A DNA stretch of 64,000 nt from NCBI RefSeq assembly GCF_001424645.1, contig NZ_LMQR01000001.1, positions 675,301-739,300 on the forward strand, written 5' to 3'. Shown one piece after another: positions 38,353-47,243 of the stretch. The notes under the pieces were generated by a model. It made no database searches. It worked only from the letters and a program-made list of their open reading frames with translations, and was not told where the DNA came from. Both the position numbers and the translations under genes were made by a program. The DNA comes from Frigoribacterium sp. Leaf415 (GTDB taxonomy: Bacteria; Actinomycetota; Actinomycetes; Actinomycetales; Microbacteriaceae). Each line of letters starts with the position of its first letter. Positions within the stretch are counted from its first letter, which is position 1.

Positions 38353-39513
38353 ATGCCTTCGTCTGTCGTTGTTTTCGCTACGCGCTATCCGCCGGCTTTC
38401 CGGGGAGGGGGACCAATTCGCACCCTCGAAGCGTTGGCCCGAACTGTGCCGTCCGAATACGACGTGCGGGTCATCACGCGGGACGATGATGAAGGGTCCG
38501 CGCCCCCGTTGCCGGTAGAGGCCGACGTGTGGACGCAGCGTGACGGCGTGAGCGTGCGTTACGTATCCGTTTCACGATTGCGTAGCTTCGCTGCGGCCAT
38601 GGCGTCAGCCCGTCAGCACAGGCCCGAAATGATCTACGTGAACTCATTCTTCGACTTTGCATTATCCATCGCCCCACAACTCTTGAGACGAATCGGATAC
38701 CTACGCGCAAAGCGAGTGCTTCTTGCTCCCAGGGGTGAATTCGGTGCCGCCGCTTATGCCTCAAAGTCGAGGAAGAAGAAGCTGTTCATAGCTCTCTACC
38801 GAGCTCTCGGCCTCCACCGTGGCGTTGTCTGGCACGCATCCTCCGTCGCGGAAAAAGCGGACATCGAACATGTCTGGGGCGAGGGAACCCAGGTCGTCGT
38901 AAGGGAGAACGACACGCTACTTCCCGCTTTGAGCGACCGAAGCGTCATCGATGCGGCGGCCGGGGAACGCCCCCTCTCGCTCGTGAGTCTGGGTAGGTTG
39001 GTAGACCACAAGGGGTTGCACCTCGTCCTGGAGGGGCTCGCGGATGCTTCGAGTCCCATTGACCTTGATGTTTACGGCCCCGCAGAGGACGAAGCTTACG
39101 TAGATCGTTGCAAGTCAGTTGTCAGGAGCCTGAATGAGAACGTGACCGTTCGTTTTCACGACGCTGTGCCGCACGACCGGGTTCGTGAACTGCTCGCAGG
39201 GCATGACGCTCTCGTGATGCCGACAGCTGGAGAAAATTTCGGGCATGTCATCGCCGAAGCCCTGTCGGTCGCTTGCCCCGTCATCTGTTCGGATAGGACG
39301 CCCTGGACTCGTGTGCTTCGGAGTGGTGGCGGCGTGGTCGTCGACGAACGGACAGCAGAAAATTGGCGAACCGCCCTGCTGGATTACGCCACTCTCAACG
39401 CTGAGGGCCGTGCTCAGCGTAGATATCTGGCAGCTGACGCCTACGACGAGTGGAGAGGACGTCAGTCACGGCCTCACGTCTTCGAACTCTTGCAACGTTC
39501 ATCGACCAGCTGA
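38353..39513 (+). CDS. Glycosyltransferase, GT4 (GT-B fold)
   Basis: 386 residues from ATG 38353 (MPSSVVVFATRYPPAFRGGGPIRTLEAL). An upstream in-frame start would add residues without family character. The N-terminal acceptor domain has the Gly-rich loop FRGGGPIRT. The C-terminal donor domain has SLGRLVDHKGLHLVLEGL and the E-x7-E-like region PTAGENFGHVIAEALSVACPVI. It adds one sugar of the repeat unit; donor and linkage are unknown. It is convergent with the polymerase gene and lies in the low-GC block. Confidence 0.85.
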   Translation: MPSSVVVFATRYPPAFRGGGPIRTLEALARTVPSEYDVRVITRDDDEGSAPPLPVEADVWTQRDGVSVRYVSVSRLRSFAAAMASARQHRPEMIYVNSFFDFALSIAPQLLRRIGYLRAKRVLLAPRGEFGAAAYASKSRKKKLFIALYRALGLHRGVVWHASSVAEKADIEHVWGEGTQVVVRENDTLLPALSDRSVIDAAAGERPLSLVSLGRLVDHKGLHLVLEGLADASSPIDLDVYGPAEDEAYVDRCKSVVRSLNENVTVRFHDAVPHDRVRELLAGHDALVMPTAGENFGHVIAEALSVACPVICSDRTPWTRVLRSGGGVVVDERTAENWRTALLDYATLNAEGRAQRRYLAADAYDEWRGRQSRPHVFELLQRSSTS

Positions 39514-39630
39514 GCTGGTCTAGAAACACGTCGCCATGCGGGCCATCTGAAGAAGGCCCTGAGGCTCGTTCTGCCCGTCGCTACACGCTAGGAGTCAGCG
39601 TGCGGGTGCCGGTGAGCCAAAGCTTTACCG

Positions 39631-40947
39631 TCATGCGCCGAGCCGAGAGTCCTTCCGTCCAGCGAGGTGACCAAAGTCTCTCTTTTGTGCAGTGTTCCGC
39701 ACCACGTCGCCTCGGTCGATTGCGATCCATGTGATGACGAAGATTCCGAGGAAGGGGCTGACAGGCGAGAGGAGCCAACCTTCAAAAACACTATGAACGA
39801 CTGCGGCCAATGCAAATGAGCCCAGCGCAAAGGCCCTTCTGGTGCCCGCAATTAGAACTGACGCCCACATGCCAACGACTGCGGCGAGACCAAAAATGCC
39901 GGCCTGCGCCAGGGCTCGGAATGGGCTACTTGCGATGATGGCTTCCTCGTTGCCGAGACCGATCCCGATCAAGGGACTACTGACAAAGGCGTTCACTGCG
40001 ACTTCGGTTGAACCTGACCTCGAATCGTTGAGACGGAGGAGTCCCTGGAGAGGGTCGAAGAGTGTCGGCTGAAGCGCCCACACGACCGCCGCAACTGCAG
40101 CCGCCATAGCGAAGAAGAAGACGACCCGGAGGAGGCCTCCTCGAAAGAGTAGGAGCAAGACGACGATCGCCAGCGCTAGGGTGCTCGCTCGACTCGCCGT
40201 CCAGACGAGCACCACGGCCGTCAGCGATAGCGACACGACTCGTGTGTACTTGGACTTCGTGAGGGTTAGCGCTGAGATTCCCAAGATGAAAGCGAAGAAT
40301 CCGAGCGAGTTGGCGTTTTCAAGAACACCCCGAAGGCGTCCCATTTCAGTGCCAAGAGACGGCACGACGAGACCGAGCAGCACGGACGAGATCATCAGCA
40401 TGACGAGTGCGATCAGAATGCCCTTTGCGAGAGCTGGGTCGTCATCGCGCTGCAGGAAATGGGCAGTCACGAGGAGTAAGACGAGACCGATACCGTAGAG
40501 GATCAGCAGCACGAATTGGCCGTGCAAGCCTGCTGCAACGAGAAGATAGACCGCGAGGAACGCAGTGAGGGAAATGTGCCAGCGTCCATGGTCCGAGAGA
40601 CGCTTGGGCGCAGGCCTTACTGGACTACGCAGGGCCGAGAGTCCTATCAGGATGACAAATCCAAGGATTCTGGTCGCGACGGACAGAATGGCGCCCAGCT
40701 CTCCCGCCGTGACTGCTGTCGTCGCAGAAAATATTACGAGTAGTATCGCTGAGGCGTAACACGATGGCCTACGCCAAGCTGGTTTGGCCGCAAAAATGAC
40801 GATCAGGGCGAAGGCGCCGACGGCAAGAAGGCCCAAAATTCTTGGGCCGGTGGTGACTGCCCATGTGGCGAATGCGACGAGGCTCGCCCCACCCACGATC
40901 GCGAAACCTTGAGTGAATCGCGCTCGTCTGAGCACGGTCGACGTCAT
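39631..40947 (-). CDS. O-antigen ligase/Wzy-type polysaccharide polymerase
   Basis: 438 residues with about ten to twelve hydrophobic helices, including runs such as LAIVVLLLLFRGGLL. A large loop resembles the Wzy/WaaL family: ENANSLGFFAFILGISAL, then PLIGIGLGNEEAI. It would polymerise repeat units on the outer face of the membrane. It is the last gene of the minus-strand operon; its start overlaps the stop of the preceding glycosyltransferase. Low GC. Confidence 0.8.
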   Translation of the reverse strand: MTSTVLRRARFTQGFAIVGGASLVAFATWAVTTGPRILGLLAVGAFALIVIFAAKPAWRRPSCYASAILLVIFSATTAVTAGELGAILSVATRILGFVILIGLSALRSPVRPAPKRLSDHGRWHISLTAFLAVYLLVAAGLHGQFVLLILYGIGLVLLLVTAHFLQRDDDPALAKGILIALVMLMISSVLLGLVVPSLGTEMGRLRGVLENANSLGFFAFILGISALTLTKSKYTRVVSLSLTAVVLVWTASRASTLALAIVVLLLLFRGGLLRVVFFFAMAAAVAAVVWALQPTLFDPLQGLLRLNDSRSGSTEVAVNAFVSSPLIGIGLGNEEAIIASSPFRALAQAGIFGLAAVVGMWASVLIAGTRRAFALGSFALAAVVHSVFEGWLLSPVSPFLGIFVITWIAIDRGDVVRNTAQKRDFGHLAGRKDSRLGA

Positions 40948-42098
40948 CGCCGCTCCTCTTTGGTGGCTTGAAGGCCTCCGTTTTCGTTCTCACGCCAAGG
41001 TGCGGCGACCGCCTTATGCGGCTCTCGAACAAGCTCTTTCAGGTAATCCGCTGCGGCGTGAGGTGATAGGTGAGCGGCCGACCACTTGGCAAGTCGTTCG
41101 CGTTCCTCTTGCTCTTGTTTCCCTTGCTGCAAAGCCTTCACAAGCGCGGCCTTGATTGCGGAATTTGAGCCAGCGTCGAACTTGCTGCCGGCCAGAGGAA
41201 TCGTGATGAGGTCAGCAGATCCCGCTCTATCACTGACCAGGACTCGGGTACCAGTCATGAGGGCTTCGCTGACCACTGCCCCCCAGCCATCGTATGCACT
41301 GGGCAGGATTAATACGTCCGCGGATGCCATCACAGACCGGACGAATGCGTTCGATGAGCTTCCCAGAACTCGTATGTTGTCCGGTAGAGCCGTTTGTGCC
41401 AGCCGAACGTCATCCGCTAAGGGGCCATCTCCAATGAATGTGGCTCGCCAGTCCCGTCTGGGCAGGCCTCGAAGATTGTCCACGAGCACGTCGACTTGCT
41501 TGAGACGCGACATCGTGCCGACGAAGAGGAACTCGAATTCTGGGGAGACTGTTCGTGGCGCGGTACCTACATCTTCACTTGGCTCATCGACGAAGTAGCC
41601 GAAGTCAGCCCTCCGGACGCCACGAGGCAGGATGCCGGTGAATTGAGTTCGGGCATGGACGCCGATCGTGAGGAGCGTGTCAACACCTTTGAGGTATTTC
41701 GCACGATGGCGATATCTGAGGGACCGTAAGGCACCAGCCGCACCTCGCGGGTCCCATGATTCGGTAGTCATGAAGATGTGTCCGTGCGTTTCATTCGAAA
41801 CCAGGCGGCGGGCGGCCTTGACCATGGGATACACGTCGAGGCCTGAAAAGACGTGGTGTGTTTCAGGCCCCCCCTGAGCGCCGACGATTTGGTCGAGCTC
41901 GTCAGGTCGCGGTGACGTGATCAGATCCGCCGCGCCGTAGTCCATCGTGTCCCACCCCATAGCCTCGCGACCGTCGCTCAGCTCCTGCTGTGCCACGACA
42001 ACCACCCGTGAACCACTCTCGGAAAGCGCTCGGATAAGTGGTGCTTGATGAATTGACTTTGCGTTCTGCCAAAAAACGAAGGTTTCATCGCTCGTCAT
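40944..42098 (-). CDS. Glycosyltransferase, GT4
   Basis: 384 residues. The donor-binding half is clear: EFLFVGTMSRLKQVDVLVDNLRGL, FIGDGPLADDVRLAQ and the PSAYDGWGAVVSEALMTGTRVLVSD region with its paired acidic residues. The N-terminal half is divergent (MTSDETFVFWQNAKSIHQAPLIRALSE). It is translationally coupled to the flippase upstream and the polymerase downstream. It extends the repeat unit on the cytoplasmic side. Confidence 0.85.
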   Translation of the reverse strand: MTSDETFVFWQNAKSIHQAPLIRALSESGSRVVVVAQQELSDGREAMGWDTMDYGAADLITSPRPDELDQIVGAQGGPETHHVFSGLDVYPMVKAARRLVSNETHGHIFMTTESWDPRGAAGALRSLRYRHRAKYLKGVDTLLTIGVHARTQFTGILPRGVRRADFGYFVDEPSEDVGTAPRTVSPEFEFLFVGTMSRLKQVDVLVDNLRGLPRRDWRATFIGDGPLADDVRLAQTALPDNIRVLGSSSNAFVRSVMASADVLILPSAYDGWGAVVSEALMTGTRVLVSDRAGSADLITIPLAGSKFDAGSNSAIKAALVKALQQGKQEQEERERLAKWSAAHLSPHAAADYLKELVREPHKAVAAPWRENENGGLQATKEERR

Positions 42099-43459
42099 GA
42101 CTTCTTCCTCTTTTGCAGGCCGAGCGCGATTAAGGCAACAAGGGACACAGCCGCAGCCGCGCCAGCAATCGCCGTCACCGGAAGGAACAGGACCGCCAGG
42201 GCCATACCCATCAAGGCAATTACGAGAATGGTGACTGTGGGTTCCCTCACAACCGCCCGACCACGCAACATGCTCGCGTAGAGGGTGAAGCCGATTGCTG
42301 TCGCGATGGCTGTAATGCGGGCTGGGTCCGTGGGCACCGTCCAGATCGACGCGATCAGCAGAGCTAGAGCCACGACGCTAGCGATAGCCGTTCGCGTGGC
42401 CAACTTCCGGGGTTCGAGACGGAACTGCAGCAACCATCCTGCGGTCTGGCCTATGGCCCCTATCGTCGTCGCGATGAGCAAAACGCACAAGGTAGGGACA
42501 TCGACTAGCGATGGTTCCACGATCAAGCCGGCGATGGCACCGTCGAAGACGGTGAAGGCAGCCACGCTTGCCCCAGCAATCGTGACCATAAGGAGCTGTG
42601 TAACCCGCACGGACTTGAGCACACGCTCCTGTTCCCCTGCGTCCCATTGTCGGCGCAGAGAAGGATAGATGACCGTGAGCACAGTACTCGCCACGGCGCC
42701 AGATGTAAGTAAGGCAAGCTGCGACATGGCTGCGAAAGATGCGGTCGGCGCAGGGCCCACTTTGTGCTCAAGCAGGATGACGTTAGCGCTGCCAAGGACC
42801 GTTACGCCCAGACTCGCGGCGGCGAGGAGATAGCCCAGGCTCCGTGGCCAAGGCTGCGTGGGCATGTCTTGGCGACGTATGGAGGCTCGCGGAGCGAGGA
42901 TGAGGCTCACAGCGGCTGACACAGCACCAGCCATGATAAGGGCGACCGGACCGGTCACGCCGGAGACGACGAGACCAACAAGCATCGCCGTCCTGGCAAC
43001 GGTGCTTGCCATCAGGTTCAGGGCATACGACCAACTTCTGTGCCACATCAGCCAGGCCGTGGCTGTGTACCTTGCCAGGGCGAGGCTCAGGCCCCACGTC
43101 GCCACCCCTATTGCCGACTCCGCTCCGCCCGAGAGCAGTCCGATAACCACCACGGTCACACCACCTATGGCGACCGTTGGCAGTATTTTAGATAGTGCAT
43201 GAGCGTAATTACCTCTTTGCCCATATGACCCGGGATGACGCTGGAAAGCCAAAGTGGCAGGTTCCGCCGTGACGAGCGCGAAATACGCAGCGATGGACAT
43301 GGCGACGGCGATGGTGCCGTATTCGCCGGGGGGAAGGGCTCGAGTCAGGATCGGAAGTTGCACGGCTGCGGCAAGGAGGCTGACAATTCGAGCCGCTGCT
43401 ACAGCCGCACCTGCGCCCCCAAGCGCGGCCGTGCGCTCCTTCATGGAGCCGAGACTCAT
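42095..43459 (-). CDS. Wzx-type polysaccharide flippase
   Basis: 454 residues, almost entirely hydrophobic helices (about 12-14) with few loops, of the MOP/oligosaccharide flippase type. The opening has VSLLAAAVQLPILTRALPPGEYGTIAVAMSI. It moves lipid-linked repeat units across the membrane. Start and stop overlap both neighbours (ATGA). Assignment rests on helix layout, opening motif and operon position between glycosyltransferases. Confidence 0.85.
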   Translation of the reverse strand: MSLGSMKERTAALGGAGAAVAAARIVSLLAAAVQLPILTRALPPGEYGTIAVAMSIAAYFALVTAEPATLAFQRHPGSYGQRGNYAHALSKILPTVAIGGVTVVVIGLLSGGAESAIGVATWGLSLALARYTATAWLMWHRSWSYALNLMASTVARTAMLVGLVVSGVTGPVALIMAGAVSAAVSLILAPRASIRRQDMPTQPWPRSLGYLLAAASLGVTVLGSANVILLEHKVGPAPTASFAAMSQLALLTSGAVASTVLTVIYPSLRRQWDAGEQERVLKSVRVTQLLMVTIAGASVAAFTVFDGAIAGLIVEPSLVDVPTLCVLLIATTIGAIGQTAGWLLQFRLEPRKLATRTAIASVVALALLIASIWTVPTDPARITAIATAIGFTLYASMLRGRAVVREPTVTILVIALMGMALAVLFLPVTAIAGAAAAVSLVALIALGLQKRKKS

Positions 43460-43947
43460 AGTTCCCTGACCACGCGTGCCGGCGTGCCCACGATCAGGAC
43501 GTCATCCGGGAAAGTTCCCATGACCACGGCACCGGCACCGACGACGACGCCGTTTCCCAAAGTCGTTCCACCCAGCAGAGTGGCCCGAGCCCCGATCCAG
43601 CATCCGTCTCCCACCGTGATCGGGTCGCTTCGGCCCGGTCCGGCACGGCGAGTGGACGTGCCGATCTCATGCGTTCCCGTCACGAAGAGTACGTCTTGCG
43701 AGACGTCACATCTGACTCCGATCGTCACCTTTGCGTGACTGCCGGGGACGATTTCGGTGCGCCTTCCGACCCAAGTGCCTTCGCCGATAGTTACGTTCGA
43801 ACCTTGGAGAACAACCCCCCCGTTGATCCGCACGCCTGGCGCGAGATCTGCCCCGGCCCACTGATAGAGACGCCGCCTCGTCGAGAACCACCGGGTCTGA
43901 GGAAGAACGGCGGAGACGAGGTTTACAAGGTGGACCCTGGCACCCAT
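43456..43947 (-). CDS. Left-handed beta-helix O-acyltransferase
   Basis: 163 residues from ATG 43947, one base after the capG stop. A GTG at 43986 would add 13 residues. Hexapeptide repeats run through the body (VTIGEGTWVG, DPITVGDGCWIGARATLLGGTTLGNGVVVGAGAVV). It ends with the GTPARVVREL motif of the maltose/serine O-acetyltransferase superfamily. It would acetylate a sugar hydroxyl or possibly an amino group of the repeat unit. Confidence 0.85.
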   Translation of the reverse strand: MGARVHLVNLVSAVLPQTRWFSTRRRLYQWAGADLAPGVRINGGVVLQGSNVTIGEGTWVGRRTEIVPGSHAKVTIGVRCDVSQDVLFVTGTHEIGTSTRRAGPGRSDPITVGDGCWIGARATLLGGTTLGNGVVVGAGAVVMGTFPDDVLIVGTPARVVREL

Positions 43948-43948
43948 G

Positions 43949-45094
43949 TCAGTTCGTCCTGCGGATGCCGAGACGAGCGTGGTGACCGTGCACCTTCGAT
44001 CGCAGGAACGAGAGGACCCGAAGGGACGTGTCGCGTATCTCGTAGCCCGCGGGAAGGACCGACGAGCCGCGGGCCGGGAAAGTGTCAAGTGCGATTCGCA
44101 CGCTGTCCAAGATCGCGTCGGTGGTCACCCCACTCGTGATGATGTGACCAGTGTCGAGGGCCTCCGGTCTCTCTATGTCGTCTCGGAGCGTGACAGCAGG
44201 GAAACCCAAGAGGCTGGACTCCTCACTGATGGTTCCGCTATCGGACAGCACGATCAACGCGTGCAGCTGCAGCGTGAGGAAGTCATGGAATCCGAACGGG
44301 ATGTGGAACTGCAACCCCTCGGTCAGCATGGCGGGGAGTTCATCGAGTCGCTTCCGCGTCCGAGGATGTGTCGAGACCAAGACTCGTGCGCCGTGGATCT
44401 CGCCCAGGGTGCGCATCGCCACGAGCGCCTCCGTCAGACGGTGTGCGTCGTCGACGTTCTCTTCACGATGAAGGCTGACCAGGATGTACCCCTGCGCCTG
44501 GAGGCCTTCTCGCGCTAGCACGTCGTTGCCATCGATGAGGCTGAGATTCTGATCGATGACTTCTGCCATCGGGGATCCAGTGAGCATGATGCGGGACGGG
44601 TGTAGTCCCTCGGCCAGCAAGTTGCGGCGGGCGTGCTCGGTGTAGACGAGGTTGTAGTCGGCCACGTGGTCGACGAGGCGCCGGTTCGTCTCTTCGGGCA
44701 CGTTCTCATCGAACGAACGGTTGCCGGCCTCCATGTGGAAGACCGGGATCTTCAGGCGCTTGGCGATGACCGCCGAGATGCTGCTGTTCGTGTCACCGAG
44801 CACCAGGAAGGCATCGGGTCGCTCGTCGACGAGCACCTTCTCGATCGACACGAGGATGCTGCCCAGCACGGCTCCGAGCGAGGACGTGTCGGCTTCGAGG
44901 AAGTGATCGGGCCGACGCAGCCCGAGGTCTTCGAAGAACACCTCGTTGAGCTCGTAGTCGTAGTTCTGGCCGGTGTGCACCAGCACGTGGTCGACGTGTT
45001 CGTCCAAGCGCTTGATCACGGCCGAGAGGCGGATGATCTCGGGGCGCGTCCCGACGACGGTCACGACTTTGAGTCGAGGAGCGGGGGTGGTCAT
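43949..45094 (-). CDS. capG: UDP-HexNAc 2-epimerase, CapG/WbjD type
   Basis: 381 residues from ATG 45094 overlapping the capF stop. The 2-epimerase family text is complete: VTVVGTRPEIIRLSAVIKRLDEH, HTGQNYD, VFHMEAGNRSFDENVPEETNRRLVDH, VSLHREENVD and SDSGTISEESSLLGFPAVTLR. In S. aureus and P. aeruginosa the CapE-CapF-CapG (WbjB-C-D) enzymes convert UDP-GlcNAc to UDP-L-FucNAc. The same gene order here supports that role. The C-terminal half lies in lower-GC DNA than the N-terminal half. Confidence 0.87.
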   Translation of the reverse strand: MTTPAPRLKVVTVVGTRPEIIRLSAVIKRLDEHVDHVLVHTGQNYDYELNEVFFEDLGLRRPDHFLEADTSSLGAVLGSILVSIEKVLVDERPDAFLVLGDTNSSISAVIAKRLKIPVFHMEAGNRSFDENVPEETNRRLVDHVADYNLVYTEHARRNLLAEGLHPSRIMLTGSPMAEVIDQNLSLIDGNDVLAREGLQAQGYILVSLHREENVDDAHRLTEALVAMRTLGEIHGARVLVSTHPRTRKRLDELPAMLTEGLQFHIPFGFHDFLTLQLHALIVLSDSGTISEESSLLGFPAVTLRDDIERPEALDTGHIITSGVTTDAILDSVRIALDTFPARGSSVLPAGYEIRDTSLRVLSFLRSKVHGHHARLGIRRTN

Positions 45095-46185
45095 ACGGTC
45101 TCCGGGATGGTGTCGGGGGCTGCGGGGTCGAAGATCTCGTTCGACCAGAACATCGTGTAGAGCACGTCGTCGCCGGTGTTGGTGATCGAGTGTGCCCAAA
45201 AGGTCGGCATGTCGACGGAACACGGTCGATCACCGTCGACCGAGACCGTCACGACGTCGTCCGAGAACAGGCGGCGGAGGCGGATGTCGGCCGAGCCGGC
45301 CAGCACCGTGAAGCGCTCCATCTTGCGCCGATGGTAGTGCTGACCTCGCGTGACGCCCGGCACCGTCGTCGAGAACGACGTCTGGCCCGAGCCGCCGTGC
45401 GACCTGATCACCTCGGTGAAGCTACCCCGATCGTCGGCGTTCTGCCGGAGGTCGAGGCTCGTCGACACCTCGAAGGCGAACGATCGGTAGGTGTTGAACA
45501 GGTCCCGCTCGAAGTCGCTTCTCAAGGCGGGTACGTCGCCCCGCCCATAGGCCTCGGCGAAGGTCGAGAGGGTCGAGAGCAGCGACGAGACGGACGACAC
45601 CGTGACGTGCGGCTCGAGGACGCTGCTCGGGCTGCCCTCCACCAGAGCCTCTACCGCGTGCTGAACGTGCATCAGACTCAGCGTGTTGTCGATCTCGACC
45701 GACGGCCTCTCACCCCGACTCAGCAGATGGCAGAACGTCGCCGTGACCGAGTTGTAGAAGGGGCGCCCGTGCTCACCGAACAGGTTGGGCAGCCGCAGGT
45801 CGACGAAGCGTGCCCCGACGGCCTCGGCGGCGACCCGTACGACCTCAGACGCCTCGTGCTTCGCCTGTCCGTACACCGAGCCGTTGCCGACCTGGGTCGA
45901 GCTCGCGAACACGACGAGGTGGGGTGGGGCCTCGGCGGCTCGGAGGGCCACTGCGGCCTGCTCGGCGAAGAGCAGGTTCCCGTCCCGGACTTCGTCGTCG
46001 CTGCCACGGTTCACGCCGGCGATCAGCAGCAGCCGGTCCGACCCCGACACAGCCACGTCGGCCGCGCTGGCGTCGAAGGCCGAACCGACCGCGAACGCGT
46101 GCACGTCGCGTTCGCCGATCGAGTGGAGGTAAGCCCGGGTGTGCCAGCCGACGAACCCGCCCGCCCCGGTCATCGCGATCTTCAT
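45091..46185 (-). CDS. capF: CapF/WbjC-type bifunctional reductase with cupin domain
   Basis: 364 residues. The N-terminal NAD(P)-binding SDR domain begins KIAMTGAGGFVGWHTRAYL and has the YGQAKHE active-site Tyr-Lys pair. The C-terminal ~120 residues form a cupin (VPGVTRGQHYHRRKMERFTVLAGSADIRLR), the metal-binding 3-epimerase part of CapF. It would turn the CapE product into UDP-L-talosamine-type sugar for CapG. Coupled by overlap to capE and capG. Confidence 0.9.
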   Translation of the reverse strand: MKIAMTGAGGFVGWHTRAYLHSIGERDVHAFAVGSAFDASAADVAVSGSDRLLLIAGVNRGSDDEVRDGNLLFAEQAAVALRAAEAPPHLVVFASSTQVGNGSVYGQAKHEASEVVRVAAEAVGARFVDLRLPNLFGEHGRPFYNSVTATFCHLLSRGERPSVEIDNTLSLMHVQHAVEALVEGSPSSVLEPHVTVSSVSSLLSTLSTFAEAYGRGDVPALRSDFERDLFNTYRSFAFEVSTSLDLRQNADDRGSFTEVIRSHGGSGQTSFSTTVPGVTRGQHYHRRKMERFTVLAGSADIRLRRLFSDDVVTVSVDGDRPCSVDMPTFWAHSITNTGDDVLYTMFWSNEIFDPAAPDTIPETV

Positions 46186-47243
46186 GCGGACCGTTCCGGC
46201 GCCCCGATGCCGGCCAAGGCGAGCTCCGAACGCACCTCGGGCAGCGACAAGAGCATCTGCTCGACCTCGGCCACGGTCATCCGGTCGACGGTGTGGGAGT
46301 CGTAGTCGGTGAACTCGACCTGCTGCGGATCGCCCTCCTCGAAGAAGGCGCTGTAGTTGAGGTCACGTTTGTCGGCGGAGATGCGGAAGTAATCGCCCAT
46401 GTCCTCGGCCCGGGAGAGCTCTTCGCGGTTCGCCAGTGCCTCGGACACCTTCTCGGCGTGGCGGGTGCCGATCACGGTCACCCGTCGGTCGCTGCGGAAC
46501 ACGTTGATCACCGCCTGGGCGAGGTCGCCCATCGTGCAGGCCGCGGCCTTCCTGATGAACAGGTCGCCCTGACGGGCGTTGCGGAACGCGTGCTCGACGA
46601 GGTCGACCGACGACGGCAGCGACATCATGAACCGCGTCATGGCGGGGTCGGTCACGGTGAGATCCTTGCCGGCCTTGAGCTGCGAGATGAAGAGAGGGAT
46701 GACCGAACCCCGTGAGTACATGACGTTGCCGTACCGCACGCACGACACGGTGGTGACGGCGTTCGGGTTGTTCAGCCCGTGGGACTGCGCCACCTTCTCC
46801 ATCATCGCCTTGCTCATGCCCATGGCATTGACCGGGTAGACGGCCTTGTCGGTGCTGAGACAGACGAGGGATGACACACCCGCCTCCTCGCTCGCGCGAA
46901 CCACGTTCTCGCTGCCGAGGACGTTCGTCTTCACGGCCTCGATCGGGAAGAACTCGCACGAGGGTACCTGCTTGAGGGCCGCCGCGTGGAAGACGTAGTC
47001 GACGTCTCGCGCAGCGCGTTCGACGCTGAGGTAGTCGCGCACGTCGCCGACGTAGAACCGCGCGCGTCCGTCTCCCAGGTCGTGCCTCATCTGGTCCTGC
47101 TTGGCCTCGTCACGGCTGAGGATGCGGACCTGCGCGACACCCGAGGACAGCAGCTTCTGTGCGACCGTCCGTCCGAACGAACCGGTGCCTCCCGTGATCA
47201 GGACGGTGCGACCCTCGTAGTCGTTCGTGTCGGTGATGCTCAT
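46182..47243 (-). CDS. capE: CapE/WbjB-type UDP-GlcNAc 4,6-dehydratase/5-epimerase
   Basis: 353 residues. The extended SDR has TVLITGGTGSFGRTVAQKLL, the dehydratase motif YVFHAAALKQVPSCEFFP, and the atypical active site around DKAVYPVNAMGMSKAMMEK. The C-terminus matches CapE/FlaA1-type enzymes (MTVAEVEQMLLSLPEV). It carries out the first step toward UDP-L-FucNAc. Overlaps both neighbours. Confidence 0.9.
   Translation of the reverse strand: MSITDTNDYEGRTVLITGGTGSFGRTVAQKLLSSGVAQVRILSRDEAKQDQMRHDLGDGRARFYVGDVRDYLSVERAARDVDYVFHAAALKQVPSCEFFPIEAVKTNVLGSENVVRASEEAGVSSLVCLSTDKAVYPVNAMGMSKAMMEKVAQSHGLNNPNAVTTVSCVRYGNVMYSRGSVIPLFISQLKAGKDLTVTDPAMTRFMMSLPSSVDLVEHAFRNARQGDLFIRKAAACTMGDLAQAVINVFRSDRRVTVIGTRHAEKVSEALANREELSRAEDMGDYFRISADKRDLNYSAFFEEGDPQQVEFTDYDSHTVDRMTVAEVEQMLLSLPEVRSELALAGIGAPERSA

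Noticed and set aside
43235..43738. Plus-strand 167-codon frame in the flippase/acyltransferase region
   Set aside because: Antisense to two supported genes, no motif, composition typical of a shadow frame.
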